Assembly (NCBI RefSeq): GCF_949628265.1
Contig: NC_088789.1
Location: 31,365,883-31,429,882, forward strand
Length of the DNA: 64,000 bases
Direction of reading: 5' to 3'
Source of the DNA: Cloeon dipterum
Lineage: Eukaryota > Arthropoda > Insecta > Ephemeroptera > Baetidae
Of this stretch, positions 11,385-24,248 are shown in pieces. Numbering within the stretch: position 1 is the first letter of the stretch; each line of letters starts with the position of its first letter. Made by a program: the position numbers and the translations under genes. The notes beneath the pieces were generated by a model. That model had not been told where the DNA came from and did no database searches. It saw only the letters and a list, made by a program, of their open reading frames with translations.

Positions 11385-14300
11385 ATGCAGTCGAGAAGAG
11401 TCAAAAAGGGAAAATCTCCCATTCAAAAGCCGCTGTGCAGACTGTGCGAGTGTCCGACGTCGGACGGCCACGTCCTCGCGTCGCAGGTGGACAGGTTCAA
11501 GCTGAGGAAATGGGCCATGAAGGTCTTGAACCTGACGGAAGAAGACGAAAACTTGCCGGACGTGGTCGAAGAAGACTCTTTGATCTGCTATTTTTGCATG
11601 TGGCATGCCGAGTATGTTATTTACGAGTTAACAAAATGGCAGATATTTTATTTTGACGCGTTTTTCAGGTTTGGGGATGAGTCTGGTGACGAGGCTGTTG
11701 CTTGGTGGCCAAAAAATCTTGATTTGGAGGAAAACGCTAGGGTGCTGCGGGAGAATTACTCAGGTACTTGAGAATTTTAAATTAAAACTTCATCAGGTCG
11801 ATTTCTAATCTCTAAATTGTACAGTTGGAGATGCAGAGCAGTGTTGGGTTCAGTTGGAAGAGATTGATTTCGCCAAATACGAAAAGAAAATCCCTAAAAA
11901 AAGGAAATTGGTCAGTGGAGTGTGTTTTTACTGCGGCAACAGTTACAACCAACTGATGGAACACGTCAAACTGATGCACAAAGAAGCCATCAAATGCGGA
12001 ATCTGGGGCTGCGCCACATTTTTTCACACCGAGGAGGAAAAAGAGCAGCACATGCAGCAGGTTTCACACGAGAAACGAAGAAAACCATGCGAACGCAAGG
12101 AAATTCGTTGCAAATTTTGTGACGACGTTCATTTATTTGCCTCATGGAAAACGTGGAGGTGCCACATGAGTCAAGCACATCCGGAATTTTCGGTGGCGTG
12201 CAGCCATCACGGCTGCAAGGAGATCTTCAAATCCAAGTCGGAATTGATTCTCCATGTCAACTCGTGGCACAAACGGCACGAACAAGGCTTAAATCAAGAT
12301 GTTTACCAATGCAAGCATTGCGAGTTTTCCACCACGATTAAGTACAGGTTGAGACAACACGTAGAGGCGAAGCACATGCCAAAGATCTTCAAATGCGACA
12401 GTTGCGACGCCAAATTCGGCTCAATATTACTAGTGAAACTGCACTCTAACAGATATCACAAGTTCGAGAAGTGCAAAACTTGCAGCCAGGACGTTTTTCA
12501 CAGACAGAAGGCGTTCCACAGAAAGGCATCGGTTTGCTCCAAATGCAAAGTCAGTTTCGAGTGTTCGGGTTTATATCAATTACATCGGAAGAGCTGCAAA
12601 CAAACCCTCCTAAGTTGCACAGAGTGTGGAAAACAGTTCCCCTTGCCTAGCAAGTTGAATCTACATGTGAGACGAGTTCATGCTAAAACCGTGATTTTTC
12701 ACTGCGAACATTGCGAGTATTCTACATATGAGAAGAGATACATGTGGAAGCACATACTACTCAAACATCTTCCAAAGACGGTTAAGTGTGAAGATTGCAA
12801 CAAATTTTTTGCCACTGAATCAATTCTCAAGTACCACAAACAGAGGAGGCACGAATACGTTCGTTGTGCAGAATGTGCTCAGGAGATACGACATCATAAC
12901 ATGTTTCAACACCGGCGCGGCAAGACTTGTCGCTGCTGCAAGAGCAAACTGAAGTGCTTGGGTTTGTATCGATTGCATTGGAAGAGCTGCAAACAAACCC
13001 TCCTAAGTTGCAAAGAGTGTGGAAAACAGTTCCCCTTGCCTAGCAAGTTGAATCTACATGTGAGACGAGTTCATGCTAAATCCGTGATTTTTCACTGCGA
13101 ACATTGCGACTATTCTGCAGATGACAAGAGATACATGTGGAAGCACATACTATTCAAACATCTTCCAAAGACGGTTAAGTGTGATGAGTGCGACAAATTG
13201 TTTCCCTCTGAATCATTTCTCAAGCATCACAAACAGAGGGGGCACGAATACGTTCGTTGTGCAGAATGTTCTCAGGAGATACGACGTCAAAACATGTTTC
13301 AACACCGGCGCGTCAAGACTTGTCGCTGCTGCGAGAGTATACTGAAGTGCTCGGGTTTGTATCAATTGCATAGAAAAGATCACACCAAAGACGGGATTCT
13401 TATCTGCGGCCGTTCTTCAATTGATAAGAGCCACATGTCGGAGTCCATGCAACTTCCAACGACGGTTAAGTGTGAATTGTGCGACAAATCGTTTGCCTCG
13501 GAAAATTCTCTCAAGCATCACAAATACAGACAGCATGAATACGTTCGCTGCGCAGAATGTGCTCTGGAAATAGTCAGCCGTAAAATGTTTAGACACCGGA
13601 CCGTCAAGACTTGCCACCGCTGCGAGAGCGAGTTTAAGTGCCGGGGAATTCTTGAAAAGCATAAGAATACCTGCAAACAAACCCTCTTTACTTGCAAAGA
13701 GTGTGGGAAATCGTTCCCCGTGAATCGGGAGTTGAAACGCCACATTCGAGTTGTTCACACCAATACTGCCAAAACCGCTTTTTTCTGCCACCATTGCGAA
13801 TATTCCACTTTTCATAAAAACCTCTTGCTGAGTCACATGCAACGCAATCATCTTCCAAAGAAGATTAAGTGTGGAGAGTGCAACAAATTCTTTTGCTCTG
13901 AACGTGTTCTCAGGAATCACAAATACAGACAGCATGAATACGTTCGCTGCGCAGCATGTACTGAGGAAATGGTCCGCCATGATATGGTTATACACCGGCG
14001 CGTCAAGACTTGCCGCCGCTGCCAGTACAAGTTCAGTTGCTTTGGTTTGTATCAATTGCATAGGAAGAGCTGCCAAGGATCACTCAAGAAATGCGAAGAG
14101 TGTGGAACATCGTTCATCAGGAGAGTTGATTTGAATCGCCACGTGAAAAACGTTCACACCAAAGCCGCGATTCTTAGCTGTGCCCATTGCGACCATTCTT
14201 CGATTGAGAAGGGCCACATGTCGGAGCACATGCGACGCAAACATTTTCCAAAGACGGTTAAGTGTGAAGAGTGCAACGAATTTTTTGCCTCTGAATCAAT

Positions 14301-16278
14301 TCTCAAGGTTCACAAGTACTCGGCGCACTCATTCCTTCGCTGCACTGAGTGTGCGCAGGTTGTACGCCGCGGCAACATATTTCAACACCGGCGCGTCAAG
14401 ACTTGTCGCTGCTGCAAGAGCAAACTGAAGTGCTCGGGTTTGTATCAATTGCATAGAAAAGATCACACCAAAGACGGGATTCTTATCTGCGGCCGTTCTT
14501 CAATTGACAAGAGCCACATGCAACTTCCAACGACGGTTAAGTGTGAATTGTGCGACAAATCGTTTGCCTCGGAACATTCTCTCAAGATTCACAAATACAG
14601 ACAGCATAAATACGTTCGCTGCGCAGAATGTGCTCTGGAAGTAGTCAGCCGTAATATGTTTAGACACCGGACCGTCAAGACTTGCCGCTGCTGCGAGAGC
14701 GAGTTTAAGTGCCGTGGCCTTCTTGAAAAGCATAAGAAGACCTGCAAAAAAACCCTCTTTTGTTGCAAAGAGTGTGGAAAATCGTTCACCTCATCTCAGA
14801 TGTTGTTACGCCACATTGAAGCTGCTGTCCACGCCAAAACCGGGATTTTTCACTGCGACCATTGCGACCATTCCACTCTTGAAAAAGATCAGATGCGGCG
14901 GCACATTCAACGCATACATTTTCGAGTGACGATCAAGTGTGATAAGTGTGACAAATTGTTTACTTCGGAATCTTCTCTCAAAACTCACAAATACATGCAG
15001 CATGAATACGTTCACTGCGCTGAGTGTGCTCAGGAAATAATTAACCGTCACATGTTTAAACACTCGACCGTTAAGGCTTGCCGCCGCTGCGAGTGCAAGT
15101 TGAAGTGCCGAGGTCTTCTTGAAAAGCATGAGAAGAGCTGCTGCGAAGAGAGTGCAAAATCGTCCAGCTCGAGTTTTCGCTGCGACCATTGCGACTATTC
15201 TACGCTTGACAAGAAATTCATGCGGCGGCACATGCAACGCAAACATTTACCAAAAACGATAAAGTGTGACAAGTGCGACAACATGTTCGCCTCGGAGCAA
15301 TCTCTCAAGCGTCACAAACACGTGCGGCACCAATACGTACGCTGCGCAGAGTGTTCTCGGGAGATGCTCCGTCCATCCATGTATAAACATTGGACTGCCA
15401 AGACTTGCCGCCGCTGCGAGGGCAAGTTCAAGTGCTTAGGTTTGTACCTTTTGCATGGGAAGAGATGCAGACAAACCCTCTTTGCTAGCAAAGATTCCGC
15501 CGGAAAATCGTTCACCACATCTCAGGAGTTGGAGACAAAAGCTGCGATTCTCAGCTGCGACCATTCTTCAGTTGACAAGAGCAATCATCCTGCGAAGTCG
15601 AATATTCAGAGCGACAAATCATTTGCCTCTGAATATCTTCGCTATATTAATCCGTTAATTCGCTGCGCCGAGTGTGCGCAGGAAATCGACCGTCAAAAGA
15701 TGAATACACACTTGCGCACGAAGATTTGCCGCCGCTGCAAACTCAGTTTCAAGTGCGTGGGTGTGTACCAATCGCATAGGAAGAGCTGCGAAGAATCCTT
15801 CATCTGCAAAGAGTGTGGAGAATCGTTCTCCTTGAGAAGGAAGTGGATTGTCCACATGAAGAAATTTCACATCAAATTGAATTATCGCTGCGACCATTGC
15901 CACTTTACTTCATTTCAGAAGGAAAACTTTCGGCTGCACTTGGTTCGCATGCATCTTCCAAAGACGATTAAGTGTGGAGAGTGCAACCTATTGTTTGCCT
16001 CGCGATGTGAACTCAAGCGTCACAAGCAAAAGAGCCACTCATACCTCAACTGCACTGAGTGTGCGCAGAAAATACGCCGCTATGGCATTCGTAAACACCA
16101 GCGCGTCAAGACCTGCCGCCGCTGCAAGAGCAAGTTCATGTGCACAGGACTTCTTGAACAACATAACGACAGTCAGATCTGCCAGAGTAATAACTTCCCT
16201 TGTGACAAGTGCCCAAAAATGTTCAAGCATAAGTATGGTTTGATTTATCATATTTCCAAGATGCACGTTGATGCATAA
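11385..16278 (+). CDS. Very large ZAD-like zinc-finger protein, gene D (about eleven modules)
   Basis: Exons 11385-11611, 11669-11763 and 11825-16278 join in phase to about 1,591 residues. Exons 1-2 give the ZAD-like module. Exon 3 holds two linker fingers, about eleven copies of the C2HC finger that marks the five-finger module (KTCRRC...GLYQLHRKSC), and a terminal CDKCPKMFKHKYGLIYH finger. Two blocks near 13340-13720 and 14380-14760 are almost identical and share a degenerate finger (ILICGRSSIDKSHM) that has lost its ligands. Two other modules near 12600-12980 and 12985-13370 are also close copies. Growth by unequal exchange inside the exon is the simplest reading. Intron 1 is 57 nt with no stop in frame, so an unspliced form would also code. 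Confidence 0.85.
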
Positions 16279-16600
16279 GATGTGCAAATAAGATGTATAA
16301 GAGATGTAAAATAAAATTGACAACAGCATTCCAAAAAAATTCCTGCGTATTGTACAATTTGAACCTATCCAGAATTTTGTCCTTTTAATTACAATTATAT
16401 TTCTCTGCGGAGTGATTTATTTGATGGCGTTTTGCGTATAAATGATTGTGAAAAATATGACTCATTAATTACACGCCCGGAAAAAAGTAAATGCGTTTAA
16501 CACCTCGCAGTGGGCAAGACGCCTGTCTTCCATGTTTTGGATTTTTTAAAGGTAGGTTTTATTTAAAAGCCAGCCTAACCAAGCACGCTTAAAGTTTCTG

Positions 16601-16924
16601 AGCACACCAATCGATTCCGGAGGGTCGAATTAGGAAATGAGAATATTTTCCGTCCAAAATGTCCAGCGCAAGGAGCGAACTTTTTTTCCCGCCAAAACAA
16701 TATGAACGTATATGCGAGGAGTGCGCATGCGCGAAAGCTGGTTTGAGCACTTGCAGAGAGACCCCTTGTACGAATGACCTCTTTGTCAGATCCAGCCAGC
16801 TCTTCTCGCATTTACGTTAATTTTGTTTAGGCGGGAAAAAAGTTCGCACTTGTCGCGCTGGATTGTTCAGTCGGAAAAATCTCTAATTTAACTAATCCGT
16901 CGTTAAAGAATCGATTGGTGTGCT
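16601..16924. mobile_element. Foldback MITE-like inverted repeat
   Basis: The termini AGCACACCAATCGATT and AATCGATTGGTGTGCT are exact reverse complements. Internal blocks are also inverted (GCGAACTTTTTTTCCCGCC against GGCGGGAAAAAAGTTCGC). No clear target duplication. Non-coding. Confidence 0.6.
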
Positions 16925-17494
16925 GAAAAACTTCGTCAAAGAGTTTAAAACTCCAAAACTTTAAGTTGAGGCTAATTGGTGCAAGTTAATTATTACGAAA
17001 GATAGAAAATTAAATCGTCTTGGTAATTAAGCAATAGAAGTGGAGAAATGACCCTTTTATCATCAGTTATATTCGAAGAGAGTTCAATATTCTATTCTAG
17101 TTAAATGCGAAATCAGAAAAAGTTGAATATTTAAAATACATAGATATGAATAAAAAATTACGATAAATGATTTTTGTATGCTCTTATTTATCCATAACAT
17201 AAATAATTAACTTGAAGACAGATGAAAAAAAACTAGGTTTGCTGTTTACAAGTAATAATCGTAATATTTTTCTTCCACCGAATTTCGTGACATTCATACA
17301 AAACATTTACCTGTCCTCGGACCGGAAAGGAGGCGCACTGCACTAGCACGAATGCTGAAACCCGAGTCTCAATAACACCTAGAACCTGGACGAACAGGGA
17401 CCCAGCCCACTGAAGACTGAAGGGACACAAAACTTGCCTCCGCATCGAAGACTATATATATAATATGGGACTCCATTCATCCATTGAACATTCG
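16925..17494. other. AT-rich spacer between genes D and E
   Basis: I see no gene or clear repeat here. An open frame of 70 codons on the minus strand (17233-17445) has no recognisable features. Confidence 0.3.
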
Positions 17495-17866
17495 TTACCC
17501 GCCGGCGCGTTCGGCGCGTACTTTTTGTCTCCACTCGCAACTTAAAACAAAACACAAATCAGAAATAAGAAAATTCATAACAATAATGAGTACGCCAATC
17601 AGATCGCAGCAATCAAAGAGCGCTGAACGCTGATTGGCTGCCACTAGAATCATGAGATGGTTATTACAAAGGAGTTAATAGTTAAATGACGATCTTGACT
17701 TAATTAATTTAAAATCAATAAATATATATAAAACCTTCAAAATTATTAAAATAAAGAAGAAATTTAAAAGTTAGCATTTAAATATTGAAAAAGGTGGCAA
17801 TACAGAATTACGAATTACGCGTTTTCATCTCCTCGTCGCACTTCCCACTCAGAAAGGGGGCGGAGT
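17495..17866 (+). promoter_or_regulatory. Promoter module of gene E
   Basis: CCCGCCGGCGCGTTCGGCGC lies at about 17499. The CCAATCAG/CTGATTGG pair is at 17594-17637. The GC box (AAGGGGGCGGAG) is near 17855, about 216 bp downstream. Confidence 0.65.
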
Positions 17867-18031
17867 TCCTGACAACGCCTAAATAATACGATTTGCTTTT
17901 CTCGCTCTCTTTTCGCTTTTATGTCACAACAAAACGAACAATTTTATTTGTGAATGCCAACGCCATCCTATTTAGGAACAGATGGCATTGAAAATTAGCG
18001 ATTAAAGCTTAAAACCTTCTATGGTGGAGAC

Positions 18032-20003
18032 ATGGAGAGCAATTCAAGGAACTTAAGGAGTCAAGTAGGAAAACCTCCGATTCAAAAGCTGCTGTGCAGA
18101 CTGTGCGAGTGTCCAACGTCGGACGGGCACGTCCTCGCGTCGCAGGTGGACAGGTTCAAGCTGAGGAAATGGGCCATGGAGGTCATGAACCTGACGGAAG
18201 AAGACGAAAACTTGCCGGACGTGGTCGAAGAAGACTCTTTGATCTGCTATTTTTGCATCTGGCAGGCCGAGTGAGTTAATTTTTCAAGAATTTTAATTTA
18301 TTATTTTAATTCTGACGCGTGTTCTAGGTTTGGGGATGAGTCTGGAGACGAGGCTGTCGCTTGGTGGCCGAAAAACCTTGATTTGGAAGAAAACGTAAAG
18401 GTGCTCCGGGAAAATTATTCAAGTATGGAGCTTTTATACGAATAATCGACGGCGTAATTTCTATTGTTTAAATTTTACAGTTGGAGAAGTAGAACAGTGT
18501 TGGGTGCAGTTGGAAGAGATTGATCTGGCCAAATATGAAAAGAAAATCCCTAAGAAGAGGAAATTCGTCACAGAGGAGGAAAAAGAGCAGCACACGCAGC
18601 AGAAACGTAACAAACCACGACTGGAAATCAAAAAAATTCGTTGCAAATTTTGTGAAAACATCAATAAATATTTTTCGACAATGGTATCGTGGAGGCAGCA
18701 CATGAAACGCTCGCATCCACAAACAGTGCCCTGCACGCGTGTGGGCTGCAACAAGTACTTCAAATCCAAGCCCGAAATGATCCTCCATATCAGCTCGTCG
18801 CACAGGCAAGGCATAAACCAAGATCTTTACCTATGCAAGCATTGCGAGTATTTCGCCACGAAGCAGTTTGAACTGCGAAAACACGTAGAGGCGAGGCACA
18901 TGCCAAAGATCTTCAAATGCGACAGATGCAACGCCAAATTTGGCTCAAAAATGTTAGTGAATAACCACGTCAAACACACTCACACGCTCGACAAGTGCAA
19001 ATCGTGTGGCCAGGACGTGGCTCGCGGGACAATAACACGCCACAGAAAGCCATTGGTGTGCCCGAGATGCAAACTCAGTTTCGAGTGCTTGGGGTTGTAT
19101 CAATCACATAGGAAGAGCTGCAAAGAAACCTCCAGAAGGTGCAAAGAGTGTGGAAAATCGTTCAAGAAATGTTACAAGTTGAAACTCCACGTACAAACTG
19201 TCCACACCAAAAGTGTGATTTTTCGCTGCGACCATTGCGACTATTCTACATTTAACAAGTTCCGAATGGCGGCACACTTGCAAAGCTTACATCTTCCAAA
19301 GACGATTAAGTGTGGAGAATGCGACAAATGGTTTGGCTCTGAAACATTTCTCAACATTCACAAGCACAGGTGGCATGAATACGTTCGTTGCGCTGAGTGT
19401 CCTCAGGAGATGCTCCGTCAAAACATGTATAATCACCAGAAAGTCAAGTCTTGCCGCCGTTGCAAAAGCAAGTTCAAGTGCCTTGGACTTCTTGAAAAGC
19501 ATAAGAAGAGCTGCCGAGGAACCCTCTTAAGTTGCAAAGAGTGTGGAAAATCGTTTATCAGGAGTAGTGATTTCAATTGCCACGTTCAAGCTGTCCACAC
19601 CAAAAGCGCGAATTTTTTCTGCCACCATTGCGACTATACTACACATGACAAGCGCCGCATATCGGTGCACATGCAACGCATGCATCTTCCGAAGAAGATC
19701 AAGTGCGGAGAATGCGACAAATTGTTTGCCTCAGAACCTCGTCTGAAGGTTCACAGGTCCCAACACCACTCATTCATTCGCTGCGCTGACTGTGCGCAGG
19801 AGGTAATCCGTCCATACATAACTATACACCGGCGCGTCAAGGCTTGTCGCCGCTGCAAGTGCGAGTTGAAGTGCTCAGGACTTCTTGAAAAGCATAATAA
19901 GAGCTGCCAGAGTAACAAATTCCATTGTGACAAGTGCCCAAAAACGTTCAAGGAAAAGTATGGTTTGATTTATCATATTTCCAAGATGCACCTTGATACA
20001 TAA
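18032..20003 (+). CDS. ZAD-like zinc-finger protein, gene E (first two fingers deleted)
   Basis: Exons 18032-18270, 18328-18422 and 18481-20003 join in phase to about 618 residues. The exon 2 donor is AA/GTAT rather than AG/GTAC. The ZAD-like module is intact. Exon 3 goes straight from KIPKKRKFV to TEEEKEQH, so the first linker finger and most of the second (present in B, C, D, F and G) are missing. About three five-finger modules follow. The protein ends in a complete CDKCPKTFKEKYGLIYHISK finger, as in gene D, which I take as the ancestral C terminus. Probably a functional DNA-binding protein. Confidence 0.82.
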
Positions 20004-20151
20004 GATTTGTAACAAAATAAAAAAACAGCACCATTACAAAAAATTTCTGCGTGTTAAATTATTGGAACCTTCCAAAATGTTTCAATTATATTTCTCTGCA
20101 GAGTATTTTTTTTATTGTTCTGCGTAGTAATGTTTGTGAAAATATGAATTG

Positions 20152-20569
20152 ACCAGTTGCATAAGCCCTTAGTTATTGAAGCCGCCAACAGATGGCGCAA
20201 CCACAAACTTTCTTAAAAATTGTGTTTTAAGCGGTTTTAAAGCATTTCCGCTGCGATTTCAGACTCAATCTATAATTTTTTTTAATTAATTTGCTAATTT
20301 TTGACGTGCTGAAAACCAAAATCGGTTCAGCCATTCGCCGTAGAAACGTTGGAAAAGATTTTTTTATTTAAAAAAATAGTTTTTCACGATTCTACGGCGA
20401 TTGGCTGAACCGATTTTGGTTTTCAGCACGTCAAAAAATAGCAAATTAATTGAAGAATGCACAGTAGCTAGATTGAGTCTGAAATCGCAGTAGAAGTGCC
20501 TTAAAATCGAAAGTCTACGGGGGCGCCATCTGTTGGCGGCTTCGAACACTTACGGTTTATGCAACTAGT
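20152..20569 (+). mobile_element. Foldback element, family FBx copy 1
   Basis: A 418-bp element whose arms (ACCAGTTGCATAA ... GCCGCCAACAGATGGCGC and its reverse complement) fold on each other around a short AT-rich centre. Flanked by GAATTG on both sides (20146-20151 and 20570-20575). No coding capacity. The family name is a local label. Confidence 0.7.
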
Positions 20570-20630
20570 GAATTGTAAGCAAAAAAGTAAAATTGCTTCA
20601 AGCCTGCATTGGGCAAGAGATCCACCTGAC

Positions 20631-20894
20631 CAGCAGGGTCCAGATTCGTGCGACGCGCAGATATGGCGTCCCGTGTAGTAAGGCGGGAAAAAACGGTCAT
20701 GTGAAAATGCGCGAAAAGATGCAATATTGTGTCAAAATTTGCATTACTTGTACTAGTTGCGTCTTTTGGATCGTTAAAACAAACTCTTGACACTCGTACT
20801 GGAATCCAAAGAGAGCTTTTTGTTTCCCACTTTCAGACGCCATCTTGGATCTGCGCAGTGCGAACCAATTTTATCGCACATTTGGAACCCGCTG
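20631..20894 (+). mobile_element. hAT-like MITE copy downstream of gene E
   Basis: A 264-bp copy of the family in gene C. Ends are CAGCAGGGTCCAGATTCGTG and (reverse) CAGCGGGTTCCAAATGTGCG. No matching target duplication was found. It contains GACGCCATCTTGGATCTGCG near its right end, conserved in all copies. Confidence 0.75.
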
Positions 20895-20980
20895 AGGTCA
20901 ACATTAAGTTTGCAAGGATATCCCTGAATTATTCTTACTTAAAATTGACCTCAGGTTGTTCCTGGAATATTATCTAATTC

Positions 20981-21396
20981 ACCAGTTGCATAAGTGTTCG
21001 AAGCCGCCAACAGATGGCACCACCGTAGACTTTCGATTTTAAGTCACTTCCGCTGCGATTTCAGACTCAATCTAGCTACTGTGAATTCTTCAATTAATTT
21101 GCTAATTTTTGACGTGCTGAAAACCAAAATCGGTTCAGCCGATCGCCGTAGAATCGTGAAAAACTATTTTTTGAAATAAAAAATCTTTTCCAACGTTTCT
21201 ACGGCGAATGGCTGAACCGATTTTGGTTTTCAGCACGTCAAAAAAAGCAAATTAATTAAAAAAAAGCAAAATAGCTAGATTGAGTCTGAAATCGCAGCGG
21301 AAATGCCTTAAAACCGCTCAAAACAAAATTTTTAAGAAAGTCTGTGGTTGTGCCATCTGTTGGCGGCTTCAATAACTAAGGGTTTATGCAACTGGT
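20981..21396 (-). mobile_element. Foldback element, family FBx copy 2 (inverted relative to copy 1)
   Basis: A 416-bp copy with the same ends (ACCAGTTGCATAAG ... ATGCAACTGGT), oriented opposite to copy 1, so 20152-21396 is a large inverted repeat with the hAT-like MITE in its middle. Flanks TAATTC and CAATTG share only the AATT core. Confidence 0.68.
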
Positions 21397-22037
21397 CAAT
21401 TGTACTATGTATTGCGTTTTAATTGGGAATTATTAAAGAATAACTAACTATTTAAATTGAAAAAGCCTTTTATTTGCCAAATTTATTAGTTTTCAAGTTG
21501 AAAGCTGTAACGCCTGTGGAATGATCTCTCAACGGATCTGTGTCTATCAACGAAAAAAACTTAATTGCATTTAAAATTTAAAGAGCTCGTTCTTTAAGAA
21601 ATATTGATCTCTTGTCTCACTCTCTTTAATCAATTTAACGTTCGCCTATATTGAAAATATTTATCTGGATATGCCAATTAAGGGGGGCAAAATAAGAGTA
21701 AAAACCCAGGTTTGTTAGACTCCCCGTAAAATTCTGCGTTTTAAAGGCCACTTTGCTGCCACCACCCGCCCCCGAAAATCGACGATAAAATGTGAAATTT
21801 TAAGTTTTCTTTTTTAAATTCGCTAATAGGATGAATTTTTTTTTTTAATGCTCGACAGACGCATCAATTTGGGGTTGACGAATTTTTTCCCGTTGCGTGA
21901 AACTGGAATTAATTCGACGAAAATTACAAATTAATAGATGTAAGACCATTAAATTATTTTTATTTTGACAAAATTTCAATTAACAAAAGAAAATTTTGCA
22001 ATCAGACCTCTAGAGTTTAAAATGAAATTTTTTATAC
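21397..22037. other. AT-rich spacer
   Basis: I see no gene. It contains homopolymer runs and no repeat that I could match elsewhere in the window. Confidence 0.3.
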
Positions 22038-22310
22038 CAGCGGGAGCCAGATGTGCGATAAAATTGGTTTGCACTGCGCAGCTCCAAGATGGCGTCTGAA
22101 TGTGGGATATAAAAAGCTCTCTTTGGATTGCCGTACCAGTGTCAAGAGTTTGTTTTTACGGCCCAAAAGACACAATTAGTTAAGAGTAATGCAAATTAAA
22201 TGTCACAATATTAACCAAAATTTGCTTTTTTTTCACGTGACCGTTTTTTCGCGCCATACTCCACCAGACGCCATATATATCTGCGCGTCGCATGAATCTA
22301 GACCCCGCTG
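22038..22310 (-). mobile_element. hAT-like MITE abutting the stop codon of gene F
   Basis: 273 bp, in reverse orientation (CAGCGGGAGCCAGATGTGCG ... TAGACCCCGCTG). The flanks TTTTATAC (22030-22037) and ACTTATAC (22311-22318) match at 6 of 8 positions, consistent with an aged 8-bp target duplication. The right flank copy contains the TAA stop codon of gene F. Confidence 0.8.
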
Positions 22311-22312
22311 AC

Positions 22313-24060
22313 TTATACACCAATGTGCTTCTTGACAATATGATGATACAAAATAGCCTTTGTCCTATAAAATCTCGGGCACATGTCACAAAAGAAATCA
22401 TTGCTAATGATCTGGAGACAGCTCTTAAAATGATTCTCAAGAAGTCCGCGGCACTTGAACTTGCACTCACAGCGGTGGCAAGTCTTGGCTTGCTGGTGAC
22501 TATACAACTTTTGACGGCCTATCTCCTGAGCACACTCAGAGCAGCGGAGGAATCTGTGCGACCCGTTCTTGTGAAGCTTGAGAATACGTTCAGAAGCAAA
22601 CAATATGTTGCACTCGTTACACTTAATCGTCTTTGGTAAATGTTTGCCTTGCATGTGCTGCACCATGTATTCCTTGTGAAATGTTGAAAAGTCGCAATGT
22701 TGGCAGCGAACAGCGATCCTTTTGGTGTGAACCTTTCTGTGGTGATACAACTTTCTGTACGTGTTGAAAGATTTTTCACACTCTTTGCAACTGAATAACT
22801 TGACAGTTTTTTTGCAGCTCTCCCTATGCAATTGGTACAAACCCGAGCACTTGAAACTGACTTTGCATCTGGAGCAAAACGATGGTTTTCTGTGGTTTTT
22901 CATGCGATCGTTAGTCAAGTTCTGGCCACAAGATTTGCAGTTTTCGAACGTGTGATGACGTTTATGGTGCTGACTCACTAACACTTTCGAGCCGAATTTG
23001 GCGTCGCAACTGTCGCATTTGAAGATTTTTGGCATGTGCGTGGACTCTTTGTGTTGTTTCAACAAGTGCTTCATTGTGGTGAAATAATCGCAATGCTTGC
23101 ATTGGTAAACATCTTGACTTATGCCTCGTTTGTGCTTCGAGTTGACGTGCTGAATCTTCTCGGACTTGGATTTGAAATACTCATTGCAGCCTTTACGCGC
23201 GCACGCCTCTGGAAGTTCTGGATGGAGGTGTTTCATGTGCTGCCTCCACGAACGAACTGAGGAATGCAATTTGCCGATTTCACAATATTTGCAACGAATT
23301 TTCGTGTTTTGTTTGTTTCGTTTCTCATGTGAAACCTGCTGCATGTGCTGCTCTTTTTCCTCCTCGGTGTGAAAGTAAGTCCCGCAGCTCCGAATTCCGC
23401 ATTTGATGGCTTCTTTGTGCATCAGTTTGATGTGCTGCCTAAGATCGTTGAATCTCTTGCCGCAGTAAAAACACATTCCACTGCCGTATTTCCTGTTCGT
23501 AGGGATATCCTTTTCGTACTCGGCCAGATCAATGTCGAATTTACTCTTCTTAGGGATTTCTTTTTCATATTTGGTGAGATCAACCTCTTCCAACTGCACC
23601 CAACACTGCTCTACTTCTCCAACTGTAAAATTTTAATAATATAAATTAAATTGGATATTATCTCCATTAAAAATTCCAAAGTACCTGAATAATTCTCCCT
23701 AAGAACCTTAGCGTTTTCCTCCAAATCAAGATTTTTTGGCCACCAAGCCACAGCCTCGTCTCCAGACTCATCCCCGAACCTAAAACACGGGTCAAAATTA
23801 ATAAACTGCAATTTTTAAACTCGTGAAAAAACTCACTCTGCCTGCCAGATGCAAAAATAGCAGATCAAAGCGTCTTCTTCGACCACTTCCGGCAAGTTTT
23901 CGTCTCCTTCCGTCAGGTTCATAACCTTCATGGCCCATTTCCTCAGCTTGATCCTGTCCACCTGCGACGCGAGGACGTGGCCGTCCGACGTCGGACACTC
24001 GCACAGTCTGCACAGCGGCTTTTGAATGGGTGTTTTTACTTCTTTGCTTCGCAGCTTCAT
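22313..24060 (-). CDS. ZAD-like zinc-finger protein, gene F (minus strand)
   Basis: Exons 24060-23837, 23779-23685 and 23622-22313 join in phase to about 542 residues. Exon 1 has the CRLC/CYFC ZAD-like pairs and exon 2 the VAWWPKNLDLEEN block. Exon 3 has an extra acidic repeat before the two linker fingers, about two five-finger modules, and a terminal CDMCPRFYRTKAILYHH finger. The stop TAA lies inside the target duplication of a MITE, so the native 3' UTR has been displaced. It is the only minus-strand member and stands head to head with gene G. Confidence 0.82.
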
Positions 24061-24248
24061 CTCTTGACTCCTTTAGTGACACTCTATCCAAGAAAATCTT
24101 CCCAAGCTGGGTTTTATCGTCAATTTTCAATGCCCAGCAGTTCCTGCTTGTGAGTGGCAGTCGTAAACAAACAAAACACGCGGTTATGCTTTTTGCATGT
24201 CATTAGAAATAGGATAAATAAAAAGCGAGTCGGCTGTGTTGTCGAAAA

